Shown here: piece after piece, positions 41,125-49,335 of the stretch
Position numbering within the stretch: position 1 is the first letter of the stretch
How the letters are laid out: each line of letters opens with the position of its first letter
NCBI RefSeq assembly: GCF_001306135.1
Contig: NZ_LGKP01000022.1
Span: forward strand, 186,001-250,000
Length of the DNA stretch: 64,000 nucleotides
Origin: Herpetosiphon geysericola
Lineage (GTDB): Bacteria > Chloroflexota > Chloroflexia > Chloroflexales > Herpetosiphonaceae
Reading direction: 5' to 3'
The notes under the pieces: model-generated
Seen by the model: the letters and a program-made list of their open reading frames with translations, nothing else
Databases searched by the model: none
What the model was told of the DNA's origin: nothing
Translations under genes and position numbers: made by a program

Positions 41125-42039
41125 ATGACACTGCGGCAAATGGGCGTATTGATGATTCTAGCGTTAGTTTGGGGAGCATCGTTTTTATTCATTCGGCTGG
41201 GCGTAGAAACAATTCCGCCAATTAGCTTTGTGTTTCTGCGACTGGCCATTGCTGCGGTGTTAATTTATGCAGTCTTGCGCTGGCAAAAAATTAGTTTACC
41301 CCGTGAGCGCAAGCTTTGGTATTCGCTGGGCTTTGTTGGCTTTATTAATGCGGCCTTGCCCTACTGCCTCTTTGCCTGGGGCGAGCACAAAATGGGCGCC
41401 AATGCCAGCGGGCTAGCTTCGATCTATAATGCGACGACCCCGTTATGGACGGTGATTCTGGCGTTTAGCTTTGTGCGCTCAGAACGCCTGACTGGAGTGC
41501 GCACCTTTGGCATTTTGCTGGGCTTTGCTGGGGTCGTCTATCTCTTTTCGCGCTCAATTGGCAACATTGATAGCTTGGATACGTGGGGCCAAATTGCCTG
41601 TATTATTGCTTCAGCGATGTATGGCATTGGCACGTTGTATGTGCGCCGCACCTTTGGCAGCTTGCCAGCGCTCATTCCAGCATTTGGCCAGATGGCGAGT
41701 GGCGCGCTCATGCTCTTGCCAATCGCGATTGTCGTTGACCATAATAGTTGGCAAACGCCGAGTTTAGTTTCGCTTGGCTCGCTCTTTGGCTTGGCCATTT
41801 TGGGCACTGCAATCGCTCAGATTCTCTATTTCTGGTTGGTTAAGCAGGTTGGGGCGGCGCGTACCTCGCAAGTAACCTATATTTTGCCAATCTTCGCGAT
41901 TTTTTGGGGCTGGCTGTTTTTGAATGAAGCCATTCGCAGCGATATGCTGATTGGTTTATGTTTGATTTTGCTGGGCGTGATCATTGTCAATGGCAAATGG
42001 CCATTTCGGCGTCAGAGCGTGGCCACTTCCAGCAGCTAA
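41125..42039 (+). CDS. EamA/DMT-family transporter
   Basis: 304 residues, ten membrane helices in two EamA repeats. The first repeat starts VLMILALVWGASFLFIRLGV and the second IACIIASAMYGIGTLYVRRT; PLWTVILAFSFVRSERL and QLFYFWLVKQ-like SQILYFWLVKQVGAARTSQV are family landmarks. DMT proteins export amino acids or metabolites. ATG 41125 is chosen because AAGGAAGGAA is nine bases upstream; the frame from 41068 adds an unlikely polar extension. It lies 88 bases after the MocR gene and 30 before ilvE, so the three may share regulation. Confidence 0.9.
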   Translation: MTLRQMGVLMILALVWGASFLFIRLGVETIPPISFVFLRLAIAAVLIYAVLRWQKISLPRERKLWYSLGFVGFINAALPYCLFAWGEHKMGANASGLASIYNATTPLWTVILAFSFVRSERLTGVRTFGILLGFAGVVYLFSRSIGNIDSLDTWGQIACIIASAMYGIGTLYVRRTFGSLPALIPAFGQMASGALMLLPIAIVVDHNSWQTPSLVSLGSLFGLAILGTAIAQILYFWLVKQVGAARTSQVTYILPIFAIFWGWLFLNEAIRSDMLIGLCLILLGVIIVNGKWPFRRQSVATSSS

Positions 42040-42069
42040 TTAATTCTTGCCTACAATTAAGGAGTAGCT

Positions 42070-43005
42070 ATGTCAACCAATCGTTTTGCCTTTTTCAAAG
42101 GGGAAATTGTGCCGATTGCTGATGCCAAAGTCAGTGTTATGAACCATGCGTTGAATTATGGCACTGGCTGTTTTGAAGGCATTCGGGCCTATTGGAACGA
42201 AGCCGACGAGCAATTGTATGTATTTCATTTGCACGCCCACTACGAACGCTTGTTGCGCTCGTGCAAAGTGTTGCAAATTCGCTTGCCCTACACTGTTGAG
42301 CAACTGGCCGAAACGACGCTCGAATTATTACGGCGCGAAGAATTTCGCAGCGATGTCTATATTCGCCCGTTAGCTTACAAATCGTTTGAAGGTATCGGGG
42401 TGCGCTTGCACGACATCAGCGATGATTTTACAATTTGGGCGATTCCGTTTGGCAAATATATTGAAAAAGAAGCTGGCTTGAAAGTTGGCATTAGCTCGTG
42501 GCGCCGTATTGATGATAATGCGATTCCAGCGCGGCTGAAAGCTACGGGATCGTATGTCAATTCAGCGCTGGTTAAGAGCGAAGCCATGCAAAATGGCTTT
42601 GATGAAGGCATTGTTTTGACCCAAGATGGCCATGTTTGCGAAGGCAGTGCCGAAAACATCTATGTAGTCCGCAATGGCGTATTGTATACCCCAGGCATCA
42701 CCGATAACATTCTTGAGGGCATTACCCGCCATGTTATCAAACAACTGGCGACTGAAGAGCTTGGCTTGCAGGTTGTTGAGCGCACAATTGACCGGACCGA
42801 ATTGTATGCAGCCGATGAAATCTTCTTCTGCGGGACGGGCGTGGAAGTTACCCCAGTGGTAGAGGTTGATCATCGCGCGGTTGGCAATGGCGAGATTGGC
42901 CCAATCTTCACTCAGCTGCGTAGCCTGTATTATGCAGCAACCCATGGTCAAGATGCCAAGCGCCGCGAATGGTGCAGCCCAGTCTATACATCTGTGTTGG
43001 CATAA
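42070..43005 (+). CDS. ilvE: Branched-chain-amino-acid aminotransferase
   Basis: 311 residues. VMNHALNYGTGCFEGIRAYW, YIRPLAYKSFEGIGVR, PARLKATGSYVNSALVKSEA (PLP lysine), GFDEGIVLTQDGHVCEGSAE and IFFCGTGVEVTPVVEVD are class IV aminotransferase (IlvE) blocks. It catalyses the last step of leucine, isoleucine and valine synthesis. The ATG has AAGGAG upstream. It is followed by a strong intrinsic terminator. Direction and spacing link it to the EamA exporter and the MocR-type regulator. Confidence 0.95.
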   Translation: MSTNRFAFFKGEIVPIADAKVSVMNHALNYGTGCFEGIRAYWNEADEQLYVFHLHAHYERLLRSCKVLQIRLPYTVEQLAETTLELLRREEFRSDVYIRPLAYKSFEGIGVRLHDISDDFTIWAIPFGKYIEKEAGLKVGISSWRRIDDNAIPARLKATGSYVNSALVKSEAMQNGFDEGIVLTQDGHVCEGSAENIYVVRNGVLYTPGITDNILEGITRHVIKQLATEELGLQVVERTIDRTELYAADEIFFCGTGVEVTPVVEVDHRAVGNGEIGPIFTQLRSLYYAATHGQDAKRREWCSPVYTSVLA

Positions 43006-43022
43006 ACTCAGCGAACCAAGCA

Positions 43023-43054
43023 AAAACGCCAGTTCACCCGAACTGGCGTTTTTT
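43023..43054 (+). terminator. Intrinsic terminator after ilvE
   Basis: AAACGCCAGTTC pairs with GAACTGGCGTTT around a four-base loop, and a T run ends at 43054. Confidence 0.9.
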
Positions 43055-43062
43055 ATATGCAC

Positions 43063-43093
43063 AAAAAAAGCCTGCTCCATTGCTGGAGCAGGC
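43063..43093 (-). terminator. Intrinsic terminator after the surface protein gene
   Basis: On the minus strand GCCTGCTCCA (43093-43084) with TGGAGCAGGC (43079-43070) and seven Ts (43069-43063). It lies back to back with the ilvE terminator. Confidence 0.9.
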
Positions 43094-43119
43094 CCAAGGG
43101 AATCCTCAAAGGTTTAAGC

Positions 43120-44553
43120 CTAGTTGAAAGGAATACCGTTGTAGTCTTCGCCGGTGGTGCTTGTGCCGACAGGTGAAGTTACCCGGGTAACCACGATCAA
43201 ACTAGCGCCATTGCCTTCAACCACAGCTGAACCGCCGCCAACGCCCATGCCAGCAGCGCTTGGAGTTGCGCTAGTTGGGTTTGAGCTAGCCTTAGCGCCA
43301 ATTCCGATGCTTGGGATGGTGTGCGTACCAATCAATGCACCGCTTGCGTTGTAGTACTTGACGGTAACATTGGTTGCAGCAGCCGTACCAACATTTTGGA
43401 TAGCGATGAAGGTTTGTTGGCCACCTTGAGCTGGAGCCAACCAGCGAACGTATGGCAATGCAGTCTTAGCGCTACCAGCGGTTGCACCTTCGAATGCGGT
43501 ATACAAGCCACCACCACTAACCTTGCCAATCGCCAAGATTGGTTGGTTTGAGTTGATGGTTGCTGAGCCACTAAAGCCGTTTGGTGCCAACGTGGTTGCG
43601 CCTTGGCTACATGGGTTGAAGCTAGCTTTTGAGCCAGCAGCAATCGTTACAGCTGGTGAAGTTACGTTGACTGGGTTGCCATTAGCGGTACCAACATAGG
43701 TGACGGTAACGCTAGCTGCTGAAGTACCTGCATTTTGGACTGCATAGAACGAGGTGGTTGCGCCACTTGGAATGACCAAGTTACACAGCGAAGTTGCCAT
43801 GTAGACTTTGTTTGCAGCAGCGGTTGATGGGAATGCTTGTGAAGCATAAGCACCAGCACCGTTGGTTTGCAATTCAAGCGCGGTACCAACAGCGCTACCT
43901 GGGTTGGTGGTGCCATTCTTTGTGGCGGTTACGCGCACTGAACCATTGAAGCTTGCGCCCAATTCAGCAATCGTGCCAGCATCATAGTAAACTGAAGCGT
44001 TTGGCAAGATGTTGGTTGGGTTGGCAGTGTATGAAACACCGGTTGGGGTGACGAATTCAATCTTGAAATCGTTCGCAACTGAGTCGGTGTTTTGAATGAC
44101 AAATTTGCTGGTGTAGTTAGCAAATGACTTCAAAACGGTTGGAATCAAAACGGTTGCTGAACCGCTTGAGAAACCATTCGACAATGGGCGGTTTTTTACA
44201 ACTGAGGCTGCTGCTGGAATTTGGACCAAGGTTGCAGCGATTGGTTGATCAGCTGAGATAACTGCTGAACCATTGAAGCTCGTGCCGAAGCTGCTAACTG
44301 AGCCAACGAAGAACGAGCCAGCGCCATTTTGAGCCAAGGTTGAGGCTGGAACCGGTGATGCAACACCAGTTGAGCTGTAAATGGTCAAGTTAATGTTTGC
44401 TGTACCAGCACCAATGTTTTGGTAGGTAATTGAGGTGGTGAAGGCGGTTGCATAGGCGTTGGTTTGAGCTGATACGCCCCGACCGCCTACTGCAAAGATT
44501 GAAAGCAACAAGGCAACCATCATTGCCCGTACACGCAGCTTCGCAAACGTCAT
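43120..44553 (-). CDS. Secreted modular surface protein with four beta-sandwich-like repeats
   Basis: 477 residues. A signal peptide (RAMMVALLLSIFAVGGRGVS, cleavage near SAQ) is followed by about four repeats of some 110 residues, each with a Q-N-x-G/D landmark (residues 45, 154, 273, 386: ITYQNIGAG, FVIQNTDSV, AVQNAGTSA, IAIQNVGTA) and, later in the repeat, S-F/G-x-G-S-A plus (N/D)QPI (SFNGSAVISADQPI, GFSGSATINSNQPI). It is rich in Ser, Thr, Ala, Gly and Asn, with few charges and one cysteine pair in the third repeat, as in Chloroflexi surface layers or fibres. AAAGGAG precedes the ATG. Function unknown; probably cell surface. Confidence 0.8.
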   Translation of the reverse strand: MTFAKLRVRAMMVALLLSIFAVGGRGVSAQTNAYATAFTTSITYQNIGAGTANINLTIYSSTGVASPVPASTLAQNGAGSFFVGSVSSFGTSFNGSAVISADQPIAATLVQIPAAASVVKNRPLSNGFSSGSATVLIPTVLKSFANYTSKFVIQNTDSVANDFKIEFVTPTGVSYTANPTNILPNASVYYDAGTIAELGASFNGSVRVTATKNGTTNPGSAVGTALELQTNGAGAYASQAFPSTAAANKVYMATSLCNLVIPSGATTSFYAVQNAGTSAASVTVTYVGTANGNPVNVTSPAVTIAAGSKASFNPCSQGATTLAPNGFSGSATINSNQPILAIGKVSGGGLYTAFEGATAGSAKTALPYVRWLAPAQGGQQTFIAIQNVGTAAATNVTVKYYNASGALIGTHTIPSIGIGAKASSNPTSATPSAAGMGVGGGSAVVEGNGASLIVVTRVTSPVGTSTTGEDYNGIPFN

Positions 44554-44778
44554 GGATGAACTCCTTTATAAGACCGTTAATTTACCTAAACACTTCGATA
44601 GGTATTCCCTTGGATGCTTGCTATAGTATCACAAGATCATAGGTTCAGGGCAATACTCCATCTTGGCTAATCGGGGGATTATTAATCGGTTTAATCATTC
44701 TTCGCTAGGTTTGCTGATGGCTTAACAGCATGGTATGCTTGGCAGCGGTTTCGTTAATTAATGTTTTAGGAATTTACT

Positions 44779-45498
44779 ATGGCAATTTTGCCAAAAATTC
44801 TGCGTCGTTATGCCAAAAATTCATCACGCGTCTACCTTGAGCAATTTGTTCAGCAGGCTGCTCAACGTATGCAACCAGGTCAGCGCATGCTTGATGCTGG
44901 CGCTGGTGATGCTGCCTATCAGCGTTTTTTTCAGCACGTCACCTATGAATCAGCCGACTTTTGCCAAGTTGATAAAGCCTACGCTACGATGACGTATGTC
45001 TGCGATTTGGCAGCAGTGCCGGTTGAGGATCAGCGCTACGATTTGATTTTGCTGACCCAAGTATTGGAGCATTTACCTGAGCCTCAGCTGGTATTAAAGG
45101 AGATGCTGCGGCTGCTCAAGCCCAATGGGACGCTTTGGCTTTCAGCTCCTTTGTTTTATGAAGAGCATGAAGTGCCGTTTGATTTTTATCGCTATACGCA
45201 ATTTGGCTTTCAGCAGCAGTTGACCCAAGCTGGTTTTCAGGTTGAGCAAACCCAATGGCTTGAAGGCTATTATGGAACCTTGGCCTATCAGGCTGATTTA
45301 GCGGTACGCAGTTTGCGGCTCAATCCACGCTTTTATGGTGGCGGCTGGGCAGGTTTAGGCGGTAGTTTGGCCGCGCTTCTGTTGCGCCCAATCCTCGTGG
45401 CTACATCATTACTGTTTAGTCGCCTCGATCTGCACTATAAATTTACCGAAGCTGGAATGTGCAAAAATTATGCGCTAATCGCCCGTAAACCTGCTTAA
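44779..45498 (+). CDS. Class I SAM-dependent methyltransferase
   Basis: 239 residues. The SAM-binding motif I is RMLDAGAGDAAYQRFF; motifs around YDLILLTQVLEHLPEPQLVL and MLRLLKPNGTLWLSAPLF are the Methyltransf_11-type II and III blocks. The last 80 residues include a basic patch and a hydrophobic segment (LGGSLAALLLRPILVATSLL) that may lie on the membrane. The family methylates many substrates, often sugars or lipids in exopolysaccharide clusters, as suggested by the TylF-type gene that follows and the glycan operon beyond. The N-terminus MAILPKILRRYAKN is basic. The start is ATG 44779 with AGGAA upstream. Confidence 0.85.
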   Translation: MAILPKILRRYAKNSSRVYLEQFVQQAAQRMQPGQRMLDAGAGDAAYQRFFQHVTYESADFCQVDKAYATMTYVCDLAAVPVEDQRYDLILLTQVLEHLPEPQLVLKEMLRLLKPNGTLWLSAPLFYEEHEVPFDFYRYTQFGFQQQLTQAGFQVEQTQWLEGYYGTLAYQADLAVRSLRLNPRFYGGGWAGLGGSLAALLLRPILVATSLLFSRLDLHYKFTEAGMCKNYALIARKPA

Positions 45499-45584
45499 AA
45501 CTGACTAATCCTTTTGGGTTAATTAGCGAGTTTAAGGCTGTTTAGAGGGGTTAATTTCGCTCGATTAACGAGGAGTTGCCAGAT

Positions 45585-46325
45585 TTGGGAATCAAAGCAC
45601 GCTTAAAGAATAGCTCGTCAAAACTGATCAACACATGGCGTTTGAGTACGCTCAATCGGGTGCAGCCAAAGCTGGTAAGTGCGATCAGTCATGTCCAAAA
45701 ACAGCACTTAACCTACCTTGATCAAGCTGCCTTAATCGATCTTGGCTTGGCGGTGCGTGAGCTTGAACAACAAGGGATAGCTGGTCAAATGCTCGAACTG
45801 GGCTGTGCTGCTGGTGGCTCAGCGATTGTGATTACCAGTGTCAAAGCTAAACAACGTCCATTTGCAATTTATGATGTCTTTGGCATGATTCCGCCACCGT
45901 CAGAGCGTGATGGTCACGATGTGCATCAACGCTACGAAGTGATTAGCACTGGTAAATCGCCTGGGCTTGGGAATCGCCGCTACTATGGCTACGAAGAGGC
46001 GCTTGATCAAAAGGTAATTGCCGCCTTTGCCGATGCAGGCTACCCAATTGAGCAACACCATGTAAGCCTAGTAAAAGGCTTATACGAAGATAGCCTCCAG
46101 ATCGATCAGCCAGTCGCTTTTGCCCATATTGATTGTGATTGGTACGATTCAGTGATGGTTTGTCTTGAACGGATTGTGCCGCATCTGGTTCAAGGCGGCA
46201 TCTTAGTCATTGACGACTATGAGAGTTGGTCTGGTTGTCGCCAGGCTATCGATGATTTCTTTCGTAATCGCCAAGCTGAATTTCGCTTTGAGCATAAAAG
46301 TCGCTTGCATATCACTCGGCGCTAA
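45585..46325 (+). CDS. TylF/MycF-type O-methyltransferase
   Basis: About 246 residues. MLELGCAAGGSAIVITSVK is the SAM site; LVKGLYEDSLQIDQPVAFAH and IDCDWYDSVMVCLERIVPHL with the metal-binding D-x-D-x-Y-D-S motif, then GGILVIDDYESWSGCRQAID, are diagnostic of the macrocin O-methyltransferase (TylF) family, which methylates sugar hydroxyls in glycans and antibiotics using Mg. TTG 45585 is chosen: AGGAG lies nine bases upstream; the TTG at 45576 would abut it. It sits between a class I methyltransferase and a lipoprotein, next to the glycan operon, so sugar O-methylation of a surface polysaccharide is likely. Confidence 0.85.
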   Translation: MGIKARLKNSSSKLINTWRLSTLNRVQPKLVSAISHVQKQHLTYLDQAALIDLGLAVRELEQQGIAGQMLELGCAAGGSAIVITSVKAKQRPFAIYDVFGMIPPPSERDGHDVHQRYEVISTGKSPGLGNRRYYGYEEALDQKVIAAFADAGYPIEQHHVSLVKGLYEDSLQIDQPVAFAHIDCDWYDSVMVCLERIVPHLVQGGILVIDDYESWSGCRQAIDDFFRNRQAEFRFEHKSRLHITRR

Positions 46326-46356
46326 TTTCGTGTTTTAAGAAAGAGGTACATTGTCT

Positions 46357-46878
46357 ATGCGCAAAATTATTCTGACAGGCTTGATCCTTGGAGCGTTGGT
46401 TGGCTGTAGCGATAGTAGTTTGCCCGCTACAACCAACCCCTTGCCAACCGCTAATAACACCTTGCCCACGGTAGCAACCCTGCCAACCCCAACCCTCATG
46501 ATCGCCGAAGATCGCGATTTGAGCCAGATCAAAGATCCTGAAAGTGGCCGGACAACGGTTTTTGGTAATGTTAGCAACCCAACCAATAACCAACCCTATA
46601 GCCAAGTGCCCGTTCAATTGGCTGAAGCCTATGATAATGATCAGGGCCAAACTAATTTTGTGCTCAACACTGCTAAAAGCCCAATCACGATTGCCGATGA
46701 TCAGGGCGATTTTGTCTTTGAAAATATTCCACCTCATCGCTACGTGGTGGTGGTCGGCGATGTGTTTGGCAATTATAAGGTGTTGCTTGGCCCTGATCAG
46801 GTAACGCTGGTCATTGATGCTAAAAGCGACGAAAAGCTTGATCTTGGCAAACTCAAGGTCGATATTTTTGCTCCCTAA
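46357..46878 (+). CDS. Lipoprotein with carboxypeptidase-regulatory-like beta domain
   Basis: 173 residues. A lipoprotein signal (MRKIILTGLILGALVGC, lipobox cysteine near residue 17), a Thr/Pro-rich linker (LPTVATLPTPT), then a transthyretin-like/CarboxypepD_reg sandwich: TTVFGNVSNPTNNQPYSQVP, VFENIPPHRYVVVVG and the C-terminal LGKLKVDIFAP. Such domains are structural or bind ligands. Its 3' end overlaps the convergent GT4 gene by 26 bases. AAGAGG stands upstream of the ATG 46357. The two upstream genes are methyltransferases; it may be the third of that group, as spacing is small. Confidence 0.75.
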   Translation: MRKIILTGLILGALVGCSDSSLPATTNPLPTANNTLPTVATLPTPTLMIAEDRDLSQIKDPESGRTTVFGNVSNPTNNQPYSQVPVQLAEAYDNDQGQTNFVLNTAKSPITIADDQGDFVFENIPPHRYVVVVGDVFGNYKVLLGPDQVTLVIDAKSDEKLDLGKLKVDIFAP

Positions 46879-48019
46879 TCAGCCGTTCGTAGATTGCCTC
46901 ATACTGGGCAGCAGTGCGCTCCATCGTGAATTGCTGCCCCCACTCGTAGCCGCGCTGGCCCATCAGCGCCGCTTCGCTGGGATGTTCCAGCATCCAAATC
47001 ATGGCTTCGGCCACAGCGCTAGCATTTTCTGCCTCAACCAATAGCCCCGTCTCGCCATCGACCACTTGCTCGTTGTTGCCGCCAATATCGCTGGCAATAA
47101 TTGGCGTGCGCGCTGCCATTGCTTCCAAAATAACCGTTGCGAAGCCTTCCCAGCGCGAGGTTGAAACTAGCACATCAACGTGGCTCAAAACCTCGGGAAT
47201 ATCATCGCGTGGCCCAAGGAATGTTATTGCATGCTCAATCGCTAGATTGGCTGCAAGCTGGCGGAAATTAGCTTCTTGCGTGCCTTCGCCTGCGAGCCAA
47301 AATTCTGCATTTGGAGCGTGTTGCAGCACCAAGGCCGCCGCTTGAATAAAAATATCTTGGGCTTTTTGAATTTCTAGCCGCCCAATTAATAAGAAGCGTG
47401 GTGGGCTAAACGGGATGTGCTGTTTTGGCAGATCGAATTTTTGCAAGCGAGCCAAGGGTAGGCTATTTTGAATCAGCGTTGCTGAACGCCCAAAAACCCG
47501 CGCCGCCATCCGCTGATCAAGCATCGTTTTGGTGGCTTGCGAAATCGCAATTTCTTCGCTAAACAATTGGGTGTAGGCAATGTTCATCAAGCGCCGCACC
47601 AACGGCCTCGTTACCCACATCGAGTTGATATGCAGGGTTCGCACTAATTTGGGGTAGTAGCTTGGGTGCAAAAGTTTTTGCACACTAATGAAAAATTCGA
47701 TCCGTTCGACGTGGGTATGAATAATATCAACTGCTTGCTCTTGAATCAGTTGATTGAATAAGGCACTAAAACGCACCATATCGTAGCGCAATTTTCTGCG
47801 TTCTGGCACCATAATTCTGGTTTCGATGCCTTCAGCAGCCAAAGTTTCGAGCCAGCGTTGCTCGGATGGAGCTTCGTAGCGATGAATTCCACAGACAATT
47901 GGTCGAAAGCGGCTTTTATCGAGGGCGCGGGCAACTTCGATGCCAAACAGCGCTGAGCCTCCAGCACCTTCGGCGCTGGCAAAGCCGGTAATCACATGAG
48001 CGACAGTTATTTTATCCAT
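46853..48019 (-). CDS. GT4-family glycosyltransferase (last gene of the glycan operon)
   Basis: About 388 residues. The N-terminal GT-B half (ITVAHVITGFASAEGAGGSA, FGIEVARAL) and the C-terminal nucleotide-sugar half (PRFLLIGRLEIQKAQDIFIQ, AEFWLAGEGTQEANFRQLA, ITFLGPRDDIPEVLSHVDVL and E-x(7)-E-type SRWEGFATVILEAMA) define a retaining GT4 enzyme. Sugar donor and acceptor are unknown. ATG 48019 is the normal start; the longer frame begins in the preceding gene. It follows the pyruvyltransferase stop by about 9 bases and overlaps the convergent lipoprotein at its 3' end. Confidence 0.9.
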   Translation of the reverse strand: MDKITVAHVITGFASAEGAGGSALFGIEVARALDKSRFRPIVCGIHRYEAPSEQRWLETLAAEGIETRIMVPERRKLRYDMVRFSALFNQLIQEQAVDIIHTHVERIEFFISVQKLLHPSYYPKLVRTLHINSMWVTRPLVRRLMNIAYTQLFSEEIAISQATKTMLDQRMAARVFGRSATLIQNSLPLARLQKFDLPKQHIPFSPPRFLLIGRLEIQKAQDIFIQAAALVLQHAPNAEFWLAGEGTQEANFRQLAANLAIEHAITFLGPRDDIPEVLSHVDVLVSTSRWEGFATVILEAMAARTPIIASDIGGNNEQVVDGETGLLVEAENASAVAEAMIWMLEHPSEAALMGQRGYEWGQQFTMERTAAQYEAIYERLIREQKYRP

Positions 48020-48027
48020 ATACTTTG

Positions 48028-49335
48028 CTACTTTGCTCCTCGTAACCAATTGCCAACCGCTGCCCGAATTTGGCTGGGCAAGCGCGCTAGTTGGCTTTGC
48101 AGGCTGGGTATTGTGCTGTGCATCAGGCTTTTAATCAAGCTGCGCGCGGCAACGGTTTGGTCGAATGCGCTGATAAGGTTGGCACTCTCAATCGATTCGA
48201 TCGGAATTTGATAATCAGCTAAGCCCAGCATCTGCATAACGCCCGCCGATTTGTGCAAATAGCCAATCACAAAACTTGGCGTGTTGCTGCTCAAGGCAAA
48301 AATCGCCGAATGCAAGCGGGTTGCCACCAACAAATCAAGCTGGCTATACAATTGCTTGAGCATCGCTGGCTGCAAACGATCATCAATAAAGGTAATTGGG
48401 GTTTCAGCAGGCAATTGAGCCAGCAAACGCCGCGCCACAACCCGATCATCCTCGGCCTCGCTCGCGCCCACACATTGGGCAAATACCAAGATATGCACAT
48501 CGTTGCGCTGGCTGATATGCTGAATCAAATCAAGCAAGGCTTGTTCGTAGCGCTGACCATGGCTAAAGCCAGAGCCTGGATGCTGAATGCCAAAATCCAT
48601 CGCCGTAAGGCCAACCACCAAGGCTGGGCGTTTGGCTGGTTGCCACCAACGTGCCAAATAGGCTTCGGCTTGGGCTGGCTCGACAGTTGGGCAATTGAAG
48701 GCCACATCGGGCACAACATGGACTGGTTGATTCACTCCAATGTTATACAAATACTGTTGCGAGCGCTCCTCGCGAGCATAAGCCAGCACCGAGCGATTGA
48801 CCAACCATGCCAACAGCAGTTGGTTGAGCTTGCCAGTGACTGGCCCAAACGATTGCGGCAACAGCACCAGCGGCTTGCCCATCAGCACCGGCAAGGCCAC
48901 GCCCAACCAAACCCAAATATAGTTAAGGTCAAAGGCTTTGGTGGCGTACAAATAGCCACCACCAATCGCCGCAGTTACATCGGCCTCAAAATAATGATCA
49001 AGTAATTCGCGCCAAGCACTAGTTGCCCGTGGCCTGAGTTTGAGGCCTGTCCAGCGATAAATTAAGCTGATGCTGACCAACCAGATTGCCAAGCCAAGCA
49101 TCAGCCATTTGCGCCGTGACTTGGGAGCATCTTTGATCAAATTGGTTTTATGTTCGTGAATCGAACGAATATATGGCACATTGGCTGGCAGCCAAGCTGC
49201 TGGCTCTGGCTGATTGATCACATAACTCAAATCGGCGTGAGGAAACGCTGCCTGTAAATGGGCCAACGATTGCTCAAGCAAGGCCAAATCGCCAGCATTT
49301 TGCGGCGAATGGGCGTTTAACAACAAAACCTTCAT
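48028..49335 (-). CDS. Polysaccharide pyruvyl transferase family protein
   Basis: 435 residues. VLLLNAHSPQNAGDLALLEQ is the family's N-terminal block, TAAIGGGYLYATKAFDLN and LVLLPQSFGPVTGKLNQLLL, SVLAYAREERSQQYL, VPDVAFNCP and LVATRLHSAIFALSSNTPSF are conserved. CsaB-like proteins add pyruvate ketals to polysaccharide sugars, which helps anchor S-layer proteins; others are glycosyltransferase-like. ATG 49335 is used: it overlaps the stop of the flippase gene as ATGA, so translation is coupled. An internal hydrophobic patch (LMLGLAIWLVSISLIYRW) could tether it to the membrane. Confidence 0.87.
   Translation of the reverse strand: MKVLLLNAHSPQNAGDLALLEQSLAHLQAAFPHADLSYVINQPEPAAWLPANVPYIRSIHEHKTNLIKDAPKSRRKWLMLGLAIWLVSISLIYRWTGLKLRPRATSAWRELLDHYFEADVTAAIGGGYLYATKAFDLNYIWVWLGVALPVLMGKPLVLLPQSFGPVTGKLNQLLLAWLVNRSVLAYAREERSQQYLYNIGVNQPVHVVPDVAFNCPTVEPAQAEAYLARWWQPAKRPALVVGLTAMDFGIQHPGSGFSHGQRYEQALLDLIQHISQRNDVHILVFAQCVGASEAEDDRVVARRLLAQLPAETPITFIDDRLQPAMLKQLYSQLDLLVATRLHSAIFALSSNTPSFVIGYLHKSAGVMQMLGLADYQIPIESIESANLISAFDQTVAARSLIKSLMHSTIPSLQSQLARLPSQIRAAVGNWLRGAK

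Noticed and set aside
48253..49005. 250-codon plus frame
   Set aside because: Antisense shadow of the pyruvyltransferase gene; rich in His, Gln and Trp as expected for a mirror frame.
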